Counted from the stretch's first letter, positions 25,401-39,692 are shown. The stretch is DNA of 64,000 nucleotides from Leuctra nigra (GCA_934045905.1 OW203762.1:14602345-14666344), one strand, 5' to 3'. Made by a program: numbers and translations. Notes: generated from the letters alone by a model not told the origin.

Positions 25401-27947
25401 GAAAGAACCTCTGTCACTGGCGGTCAAATGATTAAATTTCAACGCAACATAATGGATACGTAGAAGTCTTTACACCGAATTGACATTGCATCATGATTGT
25501 ATGGAATAGTCAATGGTAAATTAAACTCTGAAAACAAGCATTGCACGTTGTCTATTAGGGATGAGATCAACATATGAGGGGGGATGAAATGTTGCTTTAC
25601 AGATCGGAACGCTGAACCATGTAGCCAAAACTATAATACGAAGAAATTAATCGTGTGATACTGACAAGTACCTACAAGTAGGTAATTGGATAATCTTATA
25701 GGCCAATACATAGATATTTGGGTTGCTCTTCTTGTATCGAAAAATTTAGTTTGCTGTTTGAATTTCTAGATAATTCATAGTTTGCATGAGGCATCCCACA
25801 TTATTGCACCCTGCTTCTCTTTTTTTCTGCGATATTTGACAGTTGTAATGGTTACTTGTGTAATAGGCTCCAGAGAAATCTTTAATATAAAGAGAATCGC
25901 ACTCACATTACTGAAATGCATCAATTTATCTCCATTTATAAGTAAAATCTGATATTTCAAACGTGCCTATAACATAATGTTCGCTCACAGAGAAAATTCA
26001 ATTTCTTGGATTCCTGATGTAAAACAAAAGAAGTTGATGTATGAATTGACTTTTATATCTGGGAAATCTATATGCGTGGGAAATTTGCTAGAAACAGGAG
26101 CCTCCATAATATTGCTGGATCGGTATTTTACAACCAGGAAAATAGTTCGTTCCGTTTTGATTTAACTGTCAAGAAACGGAACTTAAAATATCTTTTAAAA
26201 ATTATCAGTGGACCGGAAATTTGTTTATCATCTAAATTGTGTAGAAACCAGCAGTGCAGTGAAATTATTTGCTATGTTTATTTGAAATTTTTGTAGCGAA
26301 ACATTTTTTTGCAACGTTGCCATATAAAAGTAAAATCTTAATTACGTAAGACATCACAAAACAATCATTGAAAAACTTTGCAAAACTTCTTTATTATACT
26401 TGCAAACGTCAGGTGACTAAATTAAAAACTTTATCCGCATAATGACGTGTGATTAGTTGAACTTGAATTACATTAAGTTTGCGTGCGTTTATAAAGTGAC
26501 TACTTTATTTAGCCTAGAACATTCGATTGTGCGTCCTAACACCAACCTTTGAACTCTTGAAAACATCTCGTCATTGTCTCTCGGCGTTGTTTTCTGATTT
26601 ATTCCCATCTGGTTGGTAATGCTGACAAAGTGTTTGCGCCTGGTGTTGCGCTAGGCGTCGGCCGCGGCGTCGGCGTCGGCGTCGTCTCGGGAGGTAATCT
26701 CCTAATGGCTCTGTGTGCTCGTCCCTTGATACTCGCTGGGAATAATAGCGGTGTAAAACAGAGAGCAACGGGATCAAACATTGCGTATGTGTTTTTGACG
26801 GCTGAAAGACAACGGGATTTCTTAGGGTCATTTTATACACTGAAATATACTGATTTTTACCTGGAGGAATAAGATAAAGTCATAACCATGGACGGGTTCG
26901 GTTATATTTTCATTTCAAAGGATTGGCATTTGATGGTCTAAAAGCAAAAGAACATTTCTCCTTCTTTTACAACAACGGTAAAAATCTTTCCTTCAAATCG
27001 TGGGTTGAATTCTCTTGAGACCAGATAGATTTTTTTTACAATTAGTTCTTACTATTTTTCTCCAACCTATGCTAACTAGGAGGCGAGTTATTTGTCTATA
27101 GGCCCTAAACAATAATTTTCACTAATCACTGCTCATATACTAAGAGATTGATTTAATTGACAGTTTTAAGAGAGCTTTTCAAAGTTAAATATGAAGCTGC
27201 ATATACAAATATAAATGTTTTGCTGAGACACAATGTATGTGAAACAAATTTAATATCTACTTAAATGAATTATATTATGCGGCATTCCGTTTGGATAGGC
27301 ATACTTCTGAATTCAAAATTGTAGATAATTAGTTTAGGGTTAATCCTTATTGTGGGTTTAGCCACTCGAGACTTTAAATGTGAAATATTTTAGATAGATT
27401 CATTCTCATTTGATATCAGAATATAATTTCTATTACACAGAAAACTTTCCAACTCTAGAGTCTGCACCTAATCCTTCTTTTCCACACGGATTCAATTTGT
27501 AAAATGAGACACGAGCTTCCAAAAGTTAACTTCTCAATTAAACTTAACACTCTTGGATGTAATTTTTTGTAAAATTTTAATTGGAATCTCTCGGGCGGTA
27601 CCAAGTTTAATCATAGCTTAAGCCTTGTCATCCAGAATCTTAGATTTTAGTCTGACTTTTGTCTCTGCCAGAGCAACGATCATGCTTATAATTGAATCAG
27701 AATTGCTTGCGCTTTTCAGACTCTGCGAATTAATCCTCTACATTCATTTAATCACGATTGAAAAACGATAAACGAAGATTCATTATCAACGACTTATCGA
27801 GGACTGATCGAGGTGAAGGTTTTAGAACATTATGGTTTTTGTTCAGTCTATGAATTCCAGACGAAATATTGAATTTTTAATCAAATATTTAAAAGTTTGT
27901 GGGGAGTTTAAACCCAATTTAAGCCTGCTTGTCGATGGGTTACATTA
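22451..27947. other. Intronic DNA with homopolymer tracts
   Basis: Notable items: a poly-C tract (about 23238-23257), a poly-G tract (about 23697-23712), a GC-rich patch (about 23640-23920) that also contains an X-box-like site, and a CG-rich GTCGGCGTCGGC run near 26655-26683. No gene with recognisable domains is seen. Confidence 0.4.
23758..23771. promoter_or_regulatory. RFX X-box-like motif
   Basis: GTTCCTATGGCAAC fits the X-box consensus RYYNYY-N2-RRNRAC. It lies in a GC-rich patch with no gene nearby. A consensus match alone is weak evidence of function. Confidence 0.35.
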
Positions 27948-28492
27948 GGGTGTCGATTTGGGATTTAGGGTGTAAATAAATCTACTTGTCAATCAGTTTG
28001 GGTGTAAAAGTCCACTTGTCAATCAGTTAGGGTGTAAATATGTCTACTTGTCAATCAGTTAGGGTGTAAATAAGTCTACTTGTCAATCAGTTAGGGTGTA
28101 AATAACCCCACTTGCACAGTTAGGGTGTAAATAAGTCTACTTGTCAATCAGTTAGGGCTGTTAGGGTGTAAATAAGTCTACTTGTCAATCAGTTAGGGTG
28201 TAAATATGTCTACTTGTCAATCAGTTAGGGTATAAATAAGTCTACTTGTCAATCAGTTAGGGTGTAAATAAGTCCGCTTGCACAGTTAGGGTGTAAATAA
28301 GTCTACTTGTCAATCAGTTAGGGCTGTTAGGGTGTAAATAAATCTACTTGTCAATCAGTTAGGGTGTGAATAAGTCTACTTGTCAATCAGTTAGGGTGTA
28401 AATAAGTCCACTTGCCCAGTTAGGGTGTAAATAAGTCTACTTGTCAATCAGTTAGGGTGTAAAAAAAGTCTACTTGTCAATCAGGGTATAAA
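27948..28492. repeat. 32-bp minisatellite with higher-order pattern
   Basis: About 17 tandem units related to 'ttagggtgtaaataagtc' plus 'tacttgtcaatcag'. Shortened variants (cacttgcacag, cgcttgcacag, cacttgcccag) and a 'ttagggctg' insertion recur in the same order at about 28110-28170 and 28275-28330, so blocks of units were duplicated together. The array decays at both edges. Each unit contains TTAGGG, but it is not telomeric repeat. Confidence 0.95.
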
Positions 28493-30419
28493 TTAGTAGG
28501 TATACGTTGTCGGTCAGTTGAGGCGTCGAAACAAAAGCGACCATTTCATTTGCCCCGTTGATCAAGAGAAACCTCAACAAAGAGCTCACTTGAAGTCTAT
28601 ATTTGAAGCTCACAATTTTAAATCAATATCAATATCGTAAAGCCTTCATTTCTCATGGCTCGTTCACCAAATCGTAAAAACTTTTCGTTGAATATTCATT
28701 CATTAACAAAGACAATTTCATCAAATTAAAGTACATGTCACTTTAATATTGGAATTATGTCCACATCGTATTGACATTACACCCACGTCATCAATTCAAA
28801 TCGCTTCACACGCATAAACGTCATCATTCTCCGAAGAGTTCCACCATTTCTCCTCAACCCAATAGAAAGTATATTCCCATACTTTTGTGATTGAAGTGAA
28901 ATGGGTATTATCTGCATAGGTCCCTGGTCCCTAATGTAGGAGCTGCGTGTCACCGAAATGACACACGCTCTCTCTCTCTCTCCTTCTCTCTCTTTGCGTT
29001 CTCCAAGGGCTAGACTGGCTGGCAGAGCATGCTATACAGTACACCACCCGAGCACTATGGCACTCTTGCACGCGATGTGGCGTGCCCGATATCAAATCAC
29101 AAATAAAATATGGCATTACTACTTTGCTGGTCTGTATTTTAGAATAAGATAGGACCTAATAACATTCGAACGCACGGAATAGACGTGGAATTGACCGGAG
29201 TTGAATATATTCGTCGTCTAATGGGGGGATAATGATATTTATTCAGATTTTATTGTGTTGGATTCTGTAATTTCGTAGACAATGACTACAAAATGTAGGA
29301 TAGTTTACGATGTTCTTGTTTGTTAAATAACAATATCGTTGTTCAAAAATGTTTTTTTTTCTGAGAATGATAATAAAATACTGATATGTATCCGTATGGA
29401 CGTATCTTTATGTTCACTCAGTAATTAAATGTGAAGATAAAGGAGCTGGTAATTAATTAAAATCTGCACGCATTTCAGCAACTTCGTGGTGACCTTTAGA
29501 ACCTTTTAACGCTATATACTTATAAAAACCATATCATTAATAAATAGAACAATTCTATTCTTAGGTTGGTACTCATAAAAACATAAAAATCAAATTATAG
29601 AATAATTCTAAATTACTCATAAAAATAATACCATTCAAATAATAGAACAATATTAGGTAGGTACTTATAAAAACATAAAATTAAAATAATAGAATAACTC
29701 CATATTACTATAAAATAAAACTAAATAACTAGAATATAAAAAAAATAAAGTATAAAAATTGAAAAAATATAATTTAAATAATTTCTATGTTATTCATAAG
29801 AAAGCACACCATTCAAATAATGAAATAACTCTATTACTCATAAAACACTCGAAACCACAGGAATTGCTCGTTCAAACGGCACTTCCACCATGCAATATCG
29901 AAGCTTCCAACTCTGTCAAAACTGTCAAAAACACGAGGTGTTAATCTATAAAGAAATATAGCTATTTTCATTGCAATGTTTCATGCGAACTTATAACAAA
30001 TATCTACTATATATAGATTTCTTTTATGGGGTTTGTTTGCGAATGCTCTGGCATTTGAATTTATGATATTGGTGGCGGCTATGCGCTCGACTGTGTGGGT
30101 CTCGGAGCGTGCTATGATATGATACAGAAATATTTATTTAGAAGATAGCTGGCAGGCTTCGGGAATACGGGCGCTCGCTCGAGATGGCTTCTGAATCCAA
30201 TATTCTTGATTCAAGATCAGGCAAACATACACACGGCTGCTGCTCGATGCTTTCGAGATACGATACGTGAGCGAAAGCACGATCCAGAAAGTTTACTTTC
30301 AATTAACATGGGGAATAAAACATACGACATAATCGGCGTGTGCTAGCTAATGATAATGCGTGTACGAGAAGTGAGGTTATGTTTTTTTCTAGTTTGATTT
30401 TTATAGGGTTGTTGCATAA
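28493..30419. other. Intronic DNA, nothing recognised
   Basis: AT-rich, with a CT-rich run at about 28965-28994 and several near-repeats of 'ataaaaacataaaa' and 'aatagaataa' at about 29550-29720. No gene is seen. Confidence 0.4.
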
Positions 30420-30690
30420 TGCATCGCACTGGTTGCTATGGTAACAGTCCTTAATCTTGTTTACTTTATTAGGGGACAGGCAATTTTTTAATAGTTTAAT
30501 GTTTAATTTAGTATTCGTACATTTTAAATGCAGTTCTGAAAGAAAGGTACCAAATAAAAGGAAGTACAGAGATAGTAGGTTTCAAATAAAATATGGATAT
30601 AATATCAAGAAAGATTAATTACTTATTTACTGACAGCATATCCCCAGTTAAATTTTGCTCAGGTGACGTCGAAATTGCCATATATTAAAT
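30420..30690. mobile_element. Dispersed repeat family X, copy 1 (carries X-box)
   Basis: Aligns by eye with 43455-43685. Shared blocks in order are 'ggttgctatggtaaca', 'ctcaatct/ttaatct..gtttat/ctttatt', 'ggggacag..aattttt', 'attttaaatg', 'tcaagaaagat' and a closing 'gttgccat'-like block. No coding potential and no termini were identified. A dispersed repeat of unknown class. Confidence 0.5.
30432..30445. promoter_or_regulatory. RFX X-box-like motif inside repeat X
   Basis: GTTGCTATGGTAAC matches the X-box consensus in full and is an imperfect inverted repeat (GTTGCT/GGTAAC). The identical 14-mer is in the second copy of the repeat at 43470-43483. Confidence 0.4.
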
Positions 30691-32454
30691 TATATAGATA
30701 GACTGACGTTTACAAATTTTCTTTATTGTAAAACATTTGACCATATTTTTTTTTATAATTACTGATATTACACATAAAAAGCATTAAAAAAAATATATAA
30801 TTTGACATGTATTTGGTCACATCTATAACAAGCCATTTTCCTAGTTTTGCACTGCTGCAGTATTCTATTTATTTTGATAATAAAGTCCTAAATAAACTTG
30901 AATTAAGGTCCCTGTATATCACGTGACTTTTTAACCAAAAAGCTACACATTTTCTATTGGAAGGGTTCAGTTTAACAAAGACTTCTCTCTCATCAGATAT
31001 GTTAGGACACATCTGTTGGAACTAGTTCTACGCAGAAAAGAACTGCGAAAATAACATATTAGATGATTTTACTTCCTTGCACCTAAATAGTCTCAAATCA
31101 AGACCTGAAGTTGAAGGAAATTCTACGAGTTGCCAAAAACAGCAAACATTACTCTAATAAAAAGGCATATATGCATCACAAACCTGACGCAATGTCAGAA
31201 TATATAACATGCGCTCTTTCTTCCTCTTTCCAACGAAATGTTGAGATATTAATTATATCCACTATTATGAATGCAATGTTTAAACGAACAGCACTTGGTT
31301 TTGACAGTCTTCACACGCGTACGTATACACGATAATTGTGTTGTTTTTATTTATGAAACCACTGCAAAAATAAATATTATTGACTGCAAATATTGATAAG
31401 CTCCAGTATGCAGTGAATTTTCTTCATAAATCACCTTGGATTATTCAACATGAACGATGTAAGGTATGTACTCATAGGTAACTATTTCTTTTGATCGGAT
31501 GTAGAGAAATAAAGTCACGTGATACACAATGGCCTTAAGGACACTTACTGTCATGAAAAATAGCTAACAACTTGAATAAATCAAAGCGAGTCCACAACTC
31601 AAAATAATGAATTGAATGTGCAGTAAATGAACGAGGTGTGGCCGTGGAATACGAACCGAAACCTCGGCCTGCAAATTGCAATTTGTTCTGCCGGTGTTTC
31701 ATTATGAATAGAAACAACCACTGAACTGTTATTTACTGTCTGCTCAATATACGTATGCAGAGAATGCAGTTGACAGCTTTACCGACCGATTCCAGGTTCC
31801 ACCACTGTATGACAATCTGACGTCCAGTTGACCAAAATCTAAATCTAAATAAGTTATCATTTTCGTCCCTGATTTAATTACCTACCTACCCTATTTTATT
31901 TTATATAATTTAAGTATTTATTTTAATATATTTTTTCTTCTGTATTAAATAAAAGAACTTGTGAAAGTCCAAATGAAAAGAAGTGTTTTAAGATTGAGAT
32001 ATGTTACCTATAGCTATCAGGGTGATGCAACTACCTTAAGTCCAAAACGGTTAATTCTTCGATAAAAGTTGTAAAGTAACCAAGATAAAAAAGTAGGTGC
32101 AGTAACTTTATTTAGGCTATAGATTCACTTTACATAATACCATTACCGTGTACACCGATTCTTTGAGTGCTTAAGATGCAGTAACTAGATAGCCCTACGC
32201 GTAGCTCGCATTAATACACTTTAGAAAAGAAAAACTTAGAAAAGTGAAGCGCGCATTATTTTTTTCGATGAGGAAGAGAAAAAGTAGTGCGCCTCGCCCG
32301 GGCGCGGCTTATGGTAATGAATAAGGAGTGTTATTAGTTAGATAAAAGGTGGGCGTCGCCTACCTTTGCGCAACATTAAACCTGCAGCCCCTGCGAATAG
32401 CGGAAACGTGCGATTAGAGTCTCGGGCGCATCCAGGATGCCGTGATATGACGCG
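30691..32454. other. Intronic DNA, nothing recognised
   Basis: AT-rich. A B-box-like GGTTCGTATTCC occurs on the reverse strand near 31645-31660, without a matching A-box. A GC-rich patch lies at about 32285-32460. No gene is seen. Confidence 0.4.
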
Positions 32455-32640
32455 TCATTCAGTCACAGGGTTGCCAGATTGCACTAGTTGTTAATAGTCA
32501 TTCAGTCACAGGGTTGCCAGATTGCACAAGTTGTTGATAGTCATTCAGTCACAGGGTTGCCAGATTGCACAAGTTGTTGATAGTCATTCAGTCACAGAGT
32601 TGCCAGATTGCACAAGTTGATAGTCATTCAGACACAGGGG
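32455..32640. repeat. 43-bp minisatellite, about four copies
   Basis: Tandem copies of a 43-base unit (tcattcagtcacagggttgc plus cagattgcacaagttgttgatag). The first three are nearly identical; the fourth lacks a few bases, and a partial fifth (tcattcagacacagggg) closes the array. Confidence 0.95.
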
Positions 32641-33862
32641 TTCCTAACACTATTTACCTGGACGAATTCATATTGAAGAAATTGCGCCGCATGAATGGAT
32701 AAATAACGAAGGAAAATCACTACACTAAAAAAAAACATTTGTATTCTCATCTTCTAAATACAGTGCAAAGTGCAATAAAAAAATCTTCCCTTTCAAAACT
32801 TGGGTTGAAAATGTACAACACTTTTGAAAACTTGGTACCTACCCAGCTGATCAGTTTTCACTTTGGGTATCGGCTGGTTTTTCATGTTTTCTCCAAACTA
32901 TGCAAAGTAGAGATAGTTTTGCATAACTCCCTCATAACAGTTTGAAAAGCAGACAAATCTTGCTTGAAAATCTTTTCAGTGTATCCGTGGTTTACTGCTG
33001 AAAGTCTACTCTTACCCTTGAACCGAGCATATCTTCGATTATTTGTCCATCAGTGACAACGGACGTAACACCGTTACTTTCATTGTCTTCTCGCGACGTT
33101 CTCAATCATAATTTCACGGGTGAACGCATTCTGACGTCACAATTGTGTTTTTTCGTTCCAATTTCGCCTCCGCCAACCCACAATAATGGGGTTTGCATTT
33201 TGTAATCAATGTTTGTCGATATGATAGTATGGAAAATGTCGAACATCCGTTCGGTAATGGTCGGTAGTTAGTTTTGGTTGGAGGAACACATTTTCTATCC
33301 TATACGTAATGTCTCGTCAAGTCTCTCAATGTCGTTGAGTACACATTTCATTTTGATGTGAAAACTTTACATAATGTTTATATAACCAACATCTCTTCCC
33401 TTCATACGAGTAAAAGCAGCAGAGAAGCTACTAAAAGTTTATAGTTTATACCAATTACGTATGCAATACTTTGATTGTAAGTAATTTATAAATAATGAGC
33501 AACCACAAAGATTGTAAAATTCCTGCTTGTTCATTGTCATAAAAGATAGCAGCCATTTTAAAGAGATAACAGTTGGAATACGACGAAGGACATTAAGTGG
33601 CAGCCATTTTTATGTCGAAGTCATTACCTGGGCCTTCTTGTTGATTTTGTCGGAATACGAAGCGAAACAGTTTTCTGTATGAGCGTTCCTTCGGTGTCTG
33701 TTTGCTTCTGATAAACAAATCGCAATTATTTTACTGACAGGCTGACATTTTGAGCATACTTTGAACATAGTTCACTGCTTCGAACTTTTTAATATACGAA
33801 GAAAGGCATATTTATGTTATTCGTGTTCAACATCGCACTTAAGAAAATAGGCTAATGGCGAC
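32641..33862. other. Intronic DNA, nothing recognised
   Basis: AT-rich DNA without a recognised gene. The phrase 'gcagccattttt/a' occurs twice at about 33550 and 33600 in a loosely similar context. Confidence 0.4.
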
Positions 33863-34045
33863 GGATGAATGATTATGATGATGATACGAAGATAATCATG
33901 AAGAATGTGTAATGATGGAAGGAAGAAGCCTAAGGAACCTACCCAACATTTACCTCTCGACTGAGGAAAATCAAAACACCTCAGTCAGGAACCGCGGTCT
34001 TTTGGTTATCGAACCAGGGACCTCCAGAGCGTTCCGAGACAATTT
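33863..34045 (-). mobile_element. SINE with core domain, second copy
   Basis: The reverse strand has a B-box-like GGTTCGATAACC (34004-34015), then CCTCAGTCGAGAGG and GTAAATGTTGGGTAGG (core, about 33940-33965), then an ATC-rich tail (about 33863-33890 on the plus strand as gattatgatgatgat). This is the same order as at 19464-19745, with a much shorter tail. Confidence 0.68.
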
Positions 34046-37000
34046 ACTCCGTGAAAAAGTGAAAAATTTTCATAGCTTCAGCAATATAAAAATATGATAA
34101 GGAGTTATTTTAAATGTCTGCTCTTTGTATTCACGAGTAAATAAATTGAGTATTTAATTTAATTTCTTATTTTATTCTCGATAACAATTATTAATATAAA
34201 ATACACAATGTATATGAATGTTGTCAATGTTAAGGAGGTTCAATTAAAATGCGGTTACAAGGAATTAAAAGTTTAAATGTGTGGTTTAAAAAGGCCTTGG
34301 TTGAGTGAAATACATTGTCCTAAGTCCTATAAAAAATCTCGCCTCTGTATAATATCGTGCTGTCCCAGACTGTACCGGATAAGATGTTCCATCTGCTGAA
34401 TAACTTAGCGCGCAGTCTTCTAATCGCCATCTTGTTCCGGTGGTTGGTTCTGCGCGTGCGCAAGATGACCCCATGTGAACAGAAGACGTGTGCCCAGAGT
34501 CTTGTTGGCTCCAATTAATGCACGCCTAATTACAGTGTGGGTTCACCGGAGGTCGTCTTGCTAGGATTGCGTCTCGATTCGGTGATTCCCCCACGCGGAC
34601 GTCTTCCGAGGGGCCAGGTGATGTCTGGGTGCACCTGGACAGCATGGCGTCGCCTCTTGATTCATTATTCAACGCATAATTGGCCAATTAAACGTATGAT
34701 TAAGAGGAATTTTGCAAATGTGGCGGAGAATTGATTGTGTCACAGCTGGATTTATTGTGACGCCGGATGTTGTTCGAATTTTTGATCGGTTAGATATAAT
34801 TTAATTGAATATTTTTTTGGAATGTTTAATTATCCATGGATGTGCTCTTTTTCATGAAATCTTTTGTGGGCTAGAAACACATTTTTTTGTACCACACATT
34901 CAATTTTTTGTTCATTTCTACACGAAGAGATTTTGAGAAAACCATTATCAGACTCGAAATCAGTCAGGGTAAGTCTACCAAGAAGGTTATAAGACCAATG
35001 ACCATTCTGTCTGCTGAATGTATGCATACATTATGTAATAAATACATTTTTATAACATTTTTATTAAAAATCAGTCATGAAACTGTATGTACAAACTGTG
35101 CAAAGTTCTATGATGAAGTACATTTTATACAACCCCAATGAGAAGATTTCGTATTTCTGCACTAAGAAAGACAATTCTTCTGAGAGAAAAAAGGATGGAT
35201 TTAGATAATCAAACAACTTCCTACAAAATGTCTAAAAATTCAAATATGTTAAAATTCCACTTTAAACCGTAATTTTCGAGGAACAAATTACTTACAAGAC
35301 CGATTAGAGAGGAAAAACGTAAAGTTAAGTGAAGAAAAGACGGGAAAGATTAAGTGGAAATGAAATGGCCACGGTGGTCTCGACTAAATCAAGTCGTAGA
35401 GTAGAATTAGTAATTGAGCCTAAGACATCAACAAGGGATTGTGAGGGTTCGCCAGGGCGTGAGTCAGGGGTCGAAGCTACTCTAGAGGGTAGGTATATAA
35501 TGCCTTTGATTCGCGCGCGCTCGATTGTTCAAGCTTAAAGTCTCAGACTTTGATAAAAATGTGATGTAGTTCAACTTCGGTTCAACTCATAATGGGGTGG
35601 AAATTGCTCGGGCATCGTTTCTTAAAGTTTCTATTGAAGCTCATCTAGTTTTCATTCTGTGCGACAAAAAGCCGGTGAAAAGTACTCCACCTTATGTATA
35701 AGGAAAGAGAAAACGAGATAAATTACGGATGAAAGAAGGAATATAGTAGAGTGCTTTTATACCGATGGACAATTCGTTGAAAATACATTCGGAAAATCGT
35801 CTTTTAAGACTTAAATATCGGTGCGAAACTTTTCCGCCGAATTTTGTTTCGAAATAAGAACAGTTTATAAGAGAAAATCACGGAACGAAAAGCGATGTTT
35901 CCTTGAGGAAAATTACGTAATTAAAGTAAAGTTATGGGCAGAGCGATAAAGTGGGTAGATTGTCCTCATGCCTGACTGTTTTTCACCGAGGCAATGGCAT
36001 GGAAAATGCTCATGGAGATTGCCGACAACCAATTCCATAGAAAATGTCTCATGTAAGGAAGAGAAATCTCAATGAGGAGCTTTTAATAGGTATCATAAAA
36101 GTGATGTTCTTTCAAAATCAGTTGATCGTTTGTATACGTGTTTCCAAAGTATTATTCAAATCACTCATTTTCTAGATAAAAAAACAACATATTCCGCATT
36201 TTATTATTATCTTTTGAAACGAATATCGTGTGTATATTTATTAGCTCAATTCCACAAAATGGTATATACATGTCTATGTGCAGTATGCTTTGTCATGATC
36301 TGTACACAATATATTATGCACGAAACGATTCTACATTAAAGTACAGAGTAGTTATAGTGAAAGTAATTACAACTAATGCAGAGTTTCCATTCTCATGCAA
36401 AACATTATGTGTTGTTATACTGTTGTTATATCTACACAATATACACTATAATGTTGATGAAATTGTTAGTTTCACTTCGTATTTGTTCATTTTACAAGCA
36501 GAATCCACCCTGGAATATGATCCTCAGCATCATTACTCGGCTCCATTCACGCATCATTACTTTTATAATTATGCATTGTGAACCCACGTTTTAATACGAT
36601 GTTGTCAAATTTTGAGAAGTAATATAACTAGTAGCTTGGGTATATAAAAGTTTTTTTAGCTTAAAAATAAAGTTACATGTATTGAGTAGAATTTTAGTTC
36701 TGGGTTTCTGTGTGCAAAATGTTTTGTACGTTTGTCAAGTCAGAATTCAGAATTCCGTTATATAAAATGTACCCCCGCAGCTAGAATTGTTTTAATGTCA
36801 GTCTTAATAAAAAAAAATACTTTCGACAACCCGAATTCTAATCAAATTTCACGTCTCCGTTCGAATTCCGACACCTTGAACGTGAGAAATAAATAAGTAG
36901 ACGACGCGCGCGCGCACGTTGTTCTCGGCAAATTATTCACGATAGCGACTTGAGTGGTTTTTCTTCGACGCCAGAGTTTTCCCGAGCAAACTCTCGCGAG

Positions 37001-39494
37001 ATACTTGGGAAATATTGCCGAGTCGGAATTCTGTTACGATATTACTTTATACTGTATCGAAGGACCTCGATTCCGATGCATTAGGAATTTGATACTGTCG
37101 TGCTAAAACCCACTCATTTGAAAGCAAGATTGTCATCTAATACCGTATCTTAAGGGTAGAAATAATATTATGGACCAAAGTTAAAAAAAGTAATATATTA
37201 AAAATAATATTTTATCTCAGAATTTCCCAAATCAAAAAAATATAAATGTTGTAGCCTTTAGCGTGGGCAATGGCAGGATCATTTCTAAGGATCTTGCCAC
37301 ACCGGAGTCAATTACCCTGACCGAGCTTTCTTCTTTATTTCTTTAATTTAAATTTTTTAATTATGAGCTATTTTTTAACGTTTTAATTACTTTTGACATA
37401 TAAAAATAAAGTACCTCTACAAAATGTCAGTGTCATCCAGACCAATATCCTATCTATCTAAATGTTTATTGCATAACACCTAACATTTACTTATATCTAT
37501 TGTACTAAGTCCACTTCAACTAACTTTAAACCAAACTCTGAAGGGGACTGATAATTAATTACAGACGATTATAACCTCCTCTCCATTAATTAATCAATTA
37601 TCTAAATCCTTCATTAATCCGTGTTTATTGTGGATGGACTGCTTGGGTGGCGCCACCTGCACAAAGCGCCGGAGCCGGTGCCATGACAACATGATCCTAT
37701 TGTGAATGTGACGTTCTGAAGGGGTTATTGCTGTCCCTGTTTCTATGTGAGATATAGCCACGTGCTCACCCATTAAAATGATTAGGTTAATTATTGAGGG
37801 GTTGAAAGCTCTACTTCTATTTGTGATATACAATTTTATCTACTCCATTAATTTTATTAATGTATAGTTTGTACAACTTAAGCTTGATCTGGGATGATGG
37901 CGCGATCTATTGTGAAACTTGTGTACTAAATTCCCTAATTATCTAATGTTTTATGCCTAACAGCATCTAACAGATACATAACAACATCTAAAAAAGATAG
38001 TGTTTGTCTCAAATCTGTCTGGAAGAAATTTGAAAAGTCCAACCTGTAGAAAACTTCCCATAGAATTTCGACACAAAATATAGGTATATTTATTTTAATT
38101 TTGTCTGGCATAATTGAGTGGAAGTAACGCTATTTGTTGAGAGTTCATACATAAATTGCACAGACTTTATTAACAAACTATTGGAGAGTGGAAAACTGTG
38201 TTTGAATGTAGAATCTAAAACACTTCAAGTATCTTTGTGCAAAGGTGACCCAGTTATCTTTAATGCGTTTGTATAAGGATTCTTTATTTTAATGAGAAGA
38301 CGAAGTATTTTCAATACCCTTTAAAATTCCGTAGCTATTAACTTTTGTCAAGTGAAAAATTGTCATAAAACACAGAATATTAGTAGAGGTCGATTCCAAG
38401 AAAATACAAGATAGACTGCAGAAATGGCATATTAAAACTTGTAAAGAAACTCTCAGCTAAATAAGGTACAGAATTCCTAGGCAGTGCTTCTTTAGCACTT
38501 CCCGCTCTGCATCTTGACAAAACAGGACATATATTCACGTCTCCGCGGCTTATTCTATAGCAAGTAGCTCGTGAAACACGGGGTTGGTAAACCGAACGTC
38601 TTGCACTGAACTAATTGAGCGGTGCAAGATCGAGAGAGTGTTCGTTCTTCCCAGCAGGCAGCGCGCGCCGCGCCACGTGTCCAATGGCGCGAAAGAAAAG
38701 GGATCAGTGTTAAGATATGGAGCTAAGGTTAGAGATGAAATGGAGCGTGGCCTCGTCTCCACACGGGTTGGGCGATGTTAAATCGACTAGAATATACAGC
38801 GGGCATTAGGCGGGCCAATATGTCTCTATGCAGTATGTTATCCTGAATGAATGTAGACGTGTTTTCAGATCCAGCTTTTTATGAAGAATTAAGGATTTGC
38901 AATCGTTTTTACATTTCTGTCTGTGTTCCCTAGTATACCACCTACGGGCTATAAACAAAATATATTATTCTCATTTGTGTTATTTTATTTTTGTTCTTTT
39001 ATACATCCAGTGGGCGTTTGCTCCACGCATGCCAAGTCACGGACACATACTATAATACCATACCGTCAAACCGAGTATAATATGCAACTATTAATATAAC
39101 TAGAGGGACCCGTCATGTAAAACATGACCAATGTGCACCAGTGAGTTATGCGTTAATATAAAACGACAGCAATATTTGTCAGCAGAGTGTGCGTCGTTAA
39201 TACATTTGACGTCGTTGATGACCCAATCTTAACAGAAAACGTTAAAAAATGAGGAACGAAGAAAAGCAATTTGATCATACCTATTATGGTAAAACAATTT
39301 CATATAAGTTTTCAAATTTACACCAGAGTATTCGTACTAAGTAAAAATAAGAAGAAAAACAATGTATGCGCCGTAAAAAATATATATATATATTCATTAC
39401 GTTGATACCGTGACCTGATGCCCACGGCCTTTTCTTCATTTGTTATGCTATTACATGTTATCTACGGCTTCATTATATTATACGTTCCTCAGAT
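34046..39494. other. Intronic DNA, nothing recognised
   Basis: Includes moderately GC-rich patches at about 34340-34640 and 38630-38780, and a short CG dinucleotide run (36904-36916). Open frames here have no recognisable domain. Confidence 0.4.
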
Positions 39495-39692
39495 GTAGGG
39501 CGGAAGTAAATTTGTTTGATTTGCGGTGCACAATTTTGGATTGTAATCAAGCTCTATCAAGTACCGTTTCACTGATGTTAACAAATAACGTTATATTGAA
39601 GTATTCTCTTACAATAACTCATGTCACCATTACAAATGATTGGTTGATGTCAGAAATACTGTTCATATTGAAATGGACTTCAGCCGTTCTAC
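39495..39692 (-). mobile_element. MITE family A, copy 3
   Basis: About 198 bp with both termini visible: left gtagggcggaagtaaat, right end (reverse complement) gtagaacggctgaagtcc. The reverse complement shares 'tgtaatggtgacatgagt' and 'tgatagagcttgatta' type blocks with copies 1 and 2. It is the best-preserved copy for defining the inverted termini. Confidence 0.75.

Noticed and set aside
27948..28492. CRISPR array
   Set aside because: The 32-bp units are directly tandem with no unique spacers, in a eukaryotic context; it is a minisatellite.
31630..31700. SINE B-box GGTTCGTATTCC on the reverse strand
   Set aside because: A single motif match without supporting A-box or family tail.
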